DNA from: Candidatus Omnitrophota bacterium
GTDB taxonomy: Bacteria; Omnitrophota; Gorgyraeia; 2-02-FULL-51-18
Length of the DNA stretch: 35,860 nucleotides
Assembly: GCA_016206825.1 (NCBI GenBank)
Contig: JACQQY010000113.1
Span: forward strand, 1-35,860
Direction: 5' to 3'
DNA letters: not shown here
How positions within the stretch are numbered: the stretch's first letter is position 1
Text below: more notes on this DNA, generated by a model
The model's input: only the letters and a program-made list of their open reading frames with translations
What the model was told of the DNA's origin: nothing
Database searches by the model: none

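Noticed and set aside
35823-35825. TTG as the start of the giant protein
   Set aside because: Upstream codons to the window edge continue the same repeat (RA...DDPLVRTDTH), so translation must begin further upstream.
33000-35860. RHS toxin with cleaved C-terminal toxin domain
   Set aside because: There is no RHS-core cleavage motif or toxin fold after the YD-like region; a Gly-rich stalk and lectin modules follow instead.

Overview
The window is almost entirely one gene read right to left: the 3' part of a giant open reading frame on the minus strand. It occupies 2574-35860 with no stop codon and is still open at the right edge, so at least 11,094 codons are visible and the true N-terminus lies outside. 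Downstream of it, on the same strand, is a second gene (1-2428, start visible, 3' end cut by the window) for a predicted secreted protein of the Tiki/TraB/ChaN type. The 145-base gap between them is mostly a GC-rich palindromic repeat. A second copy of that repeat sits in frame inside the downstream gene. I see no convincing gene on the plus strand, no RNA gene, no CRISPR array, no insertion sequence and no promoter.

The likely source is an uncultivated bacterium with giant genes. Candidatus Omnitrophota is my best guess. As I recall, giant proteins of that phylum typically combine very long repetitive surface regions, many membrane segments and a divergent SecA-type DEAD helicase domain, and this protein shows all three. 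Planctomycetota, Verrucomicrobiota, Chlorobiota and Elusimicrobiota are not excluded, and there is no marker gene in the window.

Giant protein layout, N- to C-terminal (high to low coordinates; residue 1 is the TTG codon at 35825, which is not a real start): RRSSTFF repeats of 76-77 residues and degenerate YD/RHS-like sequence (33000-35860); a Gly-rich beta-solenoid-like stretch (32300-32990); about eight DUF5666-like beta units (30080-32280); five carbohydrate-module-like beta-sandwiches, the last four each followed by a LamG domain, then another concanavalin-like domain (24985-30055); a second DUF5666-like block (23040-24830); a C39-peptidase-like domain that has lost its cysteine (22260-22720); a long helical and Tyr/Gly/Pro-rich part with coiled coils (16700-22255); about five divergent beta-rich repeats (15020-16690); eight helical repeats of 52-65 residues (13590-14970); a transglutaminase-like Cys/His domain (12830-13080); a beta-rich region (9200-12800); about ten Gly-rich hydrophobic segments (7790-9085); a divergent SecA-like ATPase (5430-7330); and a C-terminal tail with three repeats (3285-4105).

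Working model (inference): the N-terminal two thirds are an exported adhesive, glycan-binding fibre. The hydrophobic block anchors it in the membrane and the SecA-like motor lies on the cytoplasmic side, so substrate and motor may be fused in one chain. The Tiki-type exported protein next door may act in the same surface process.
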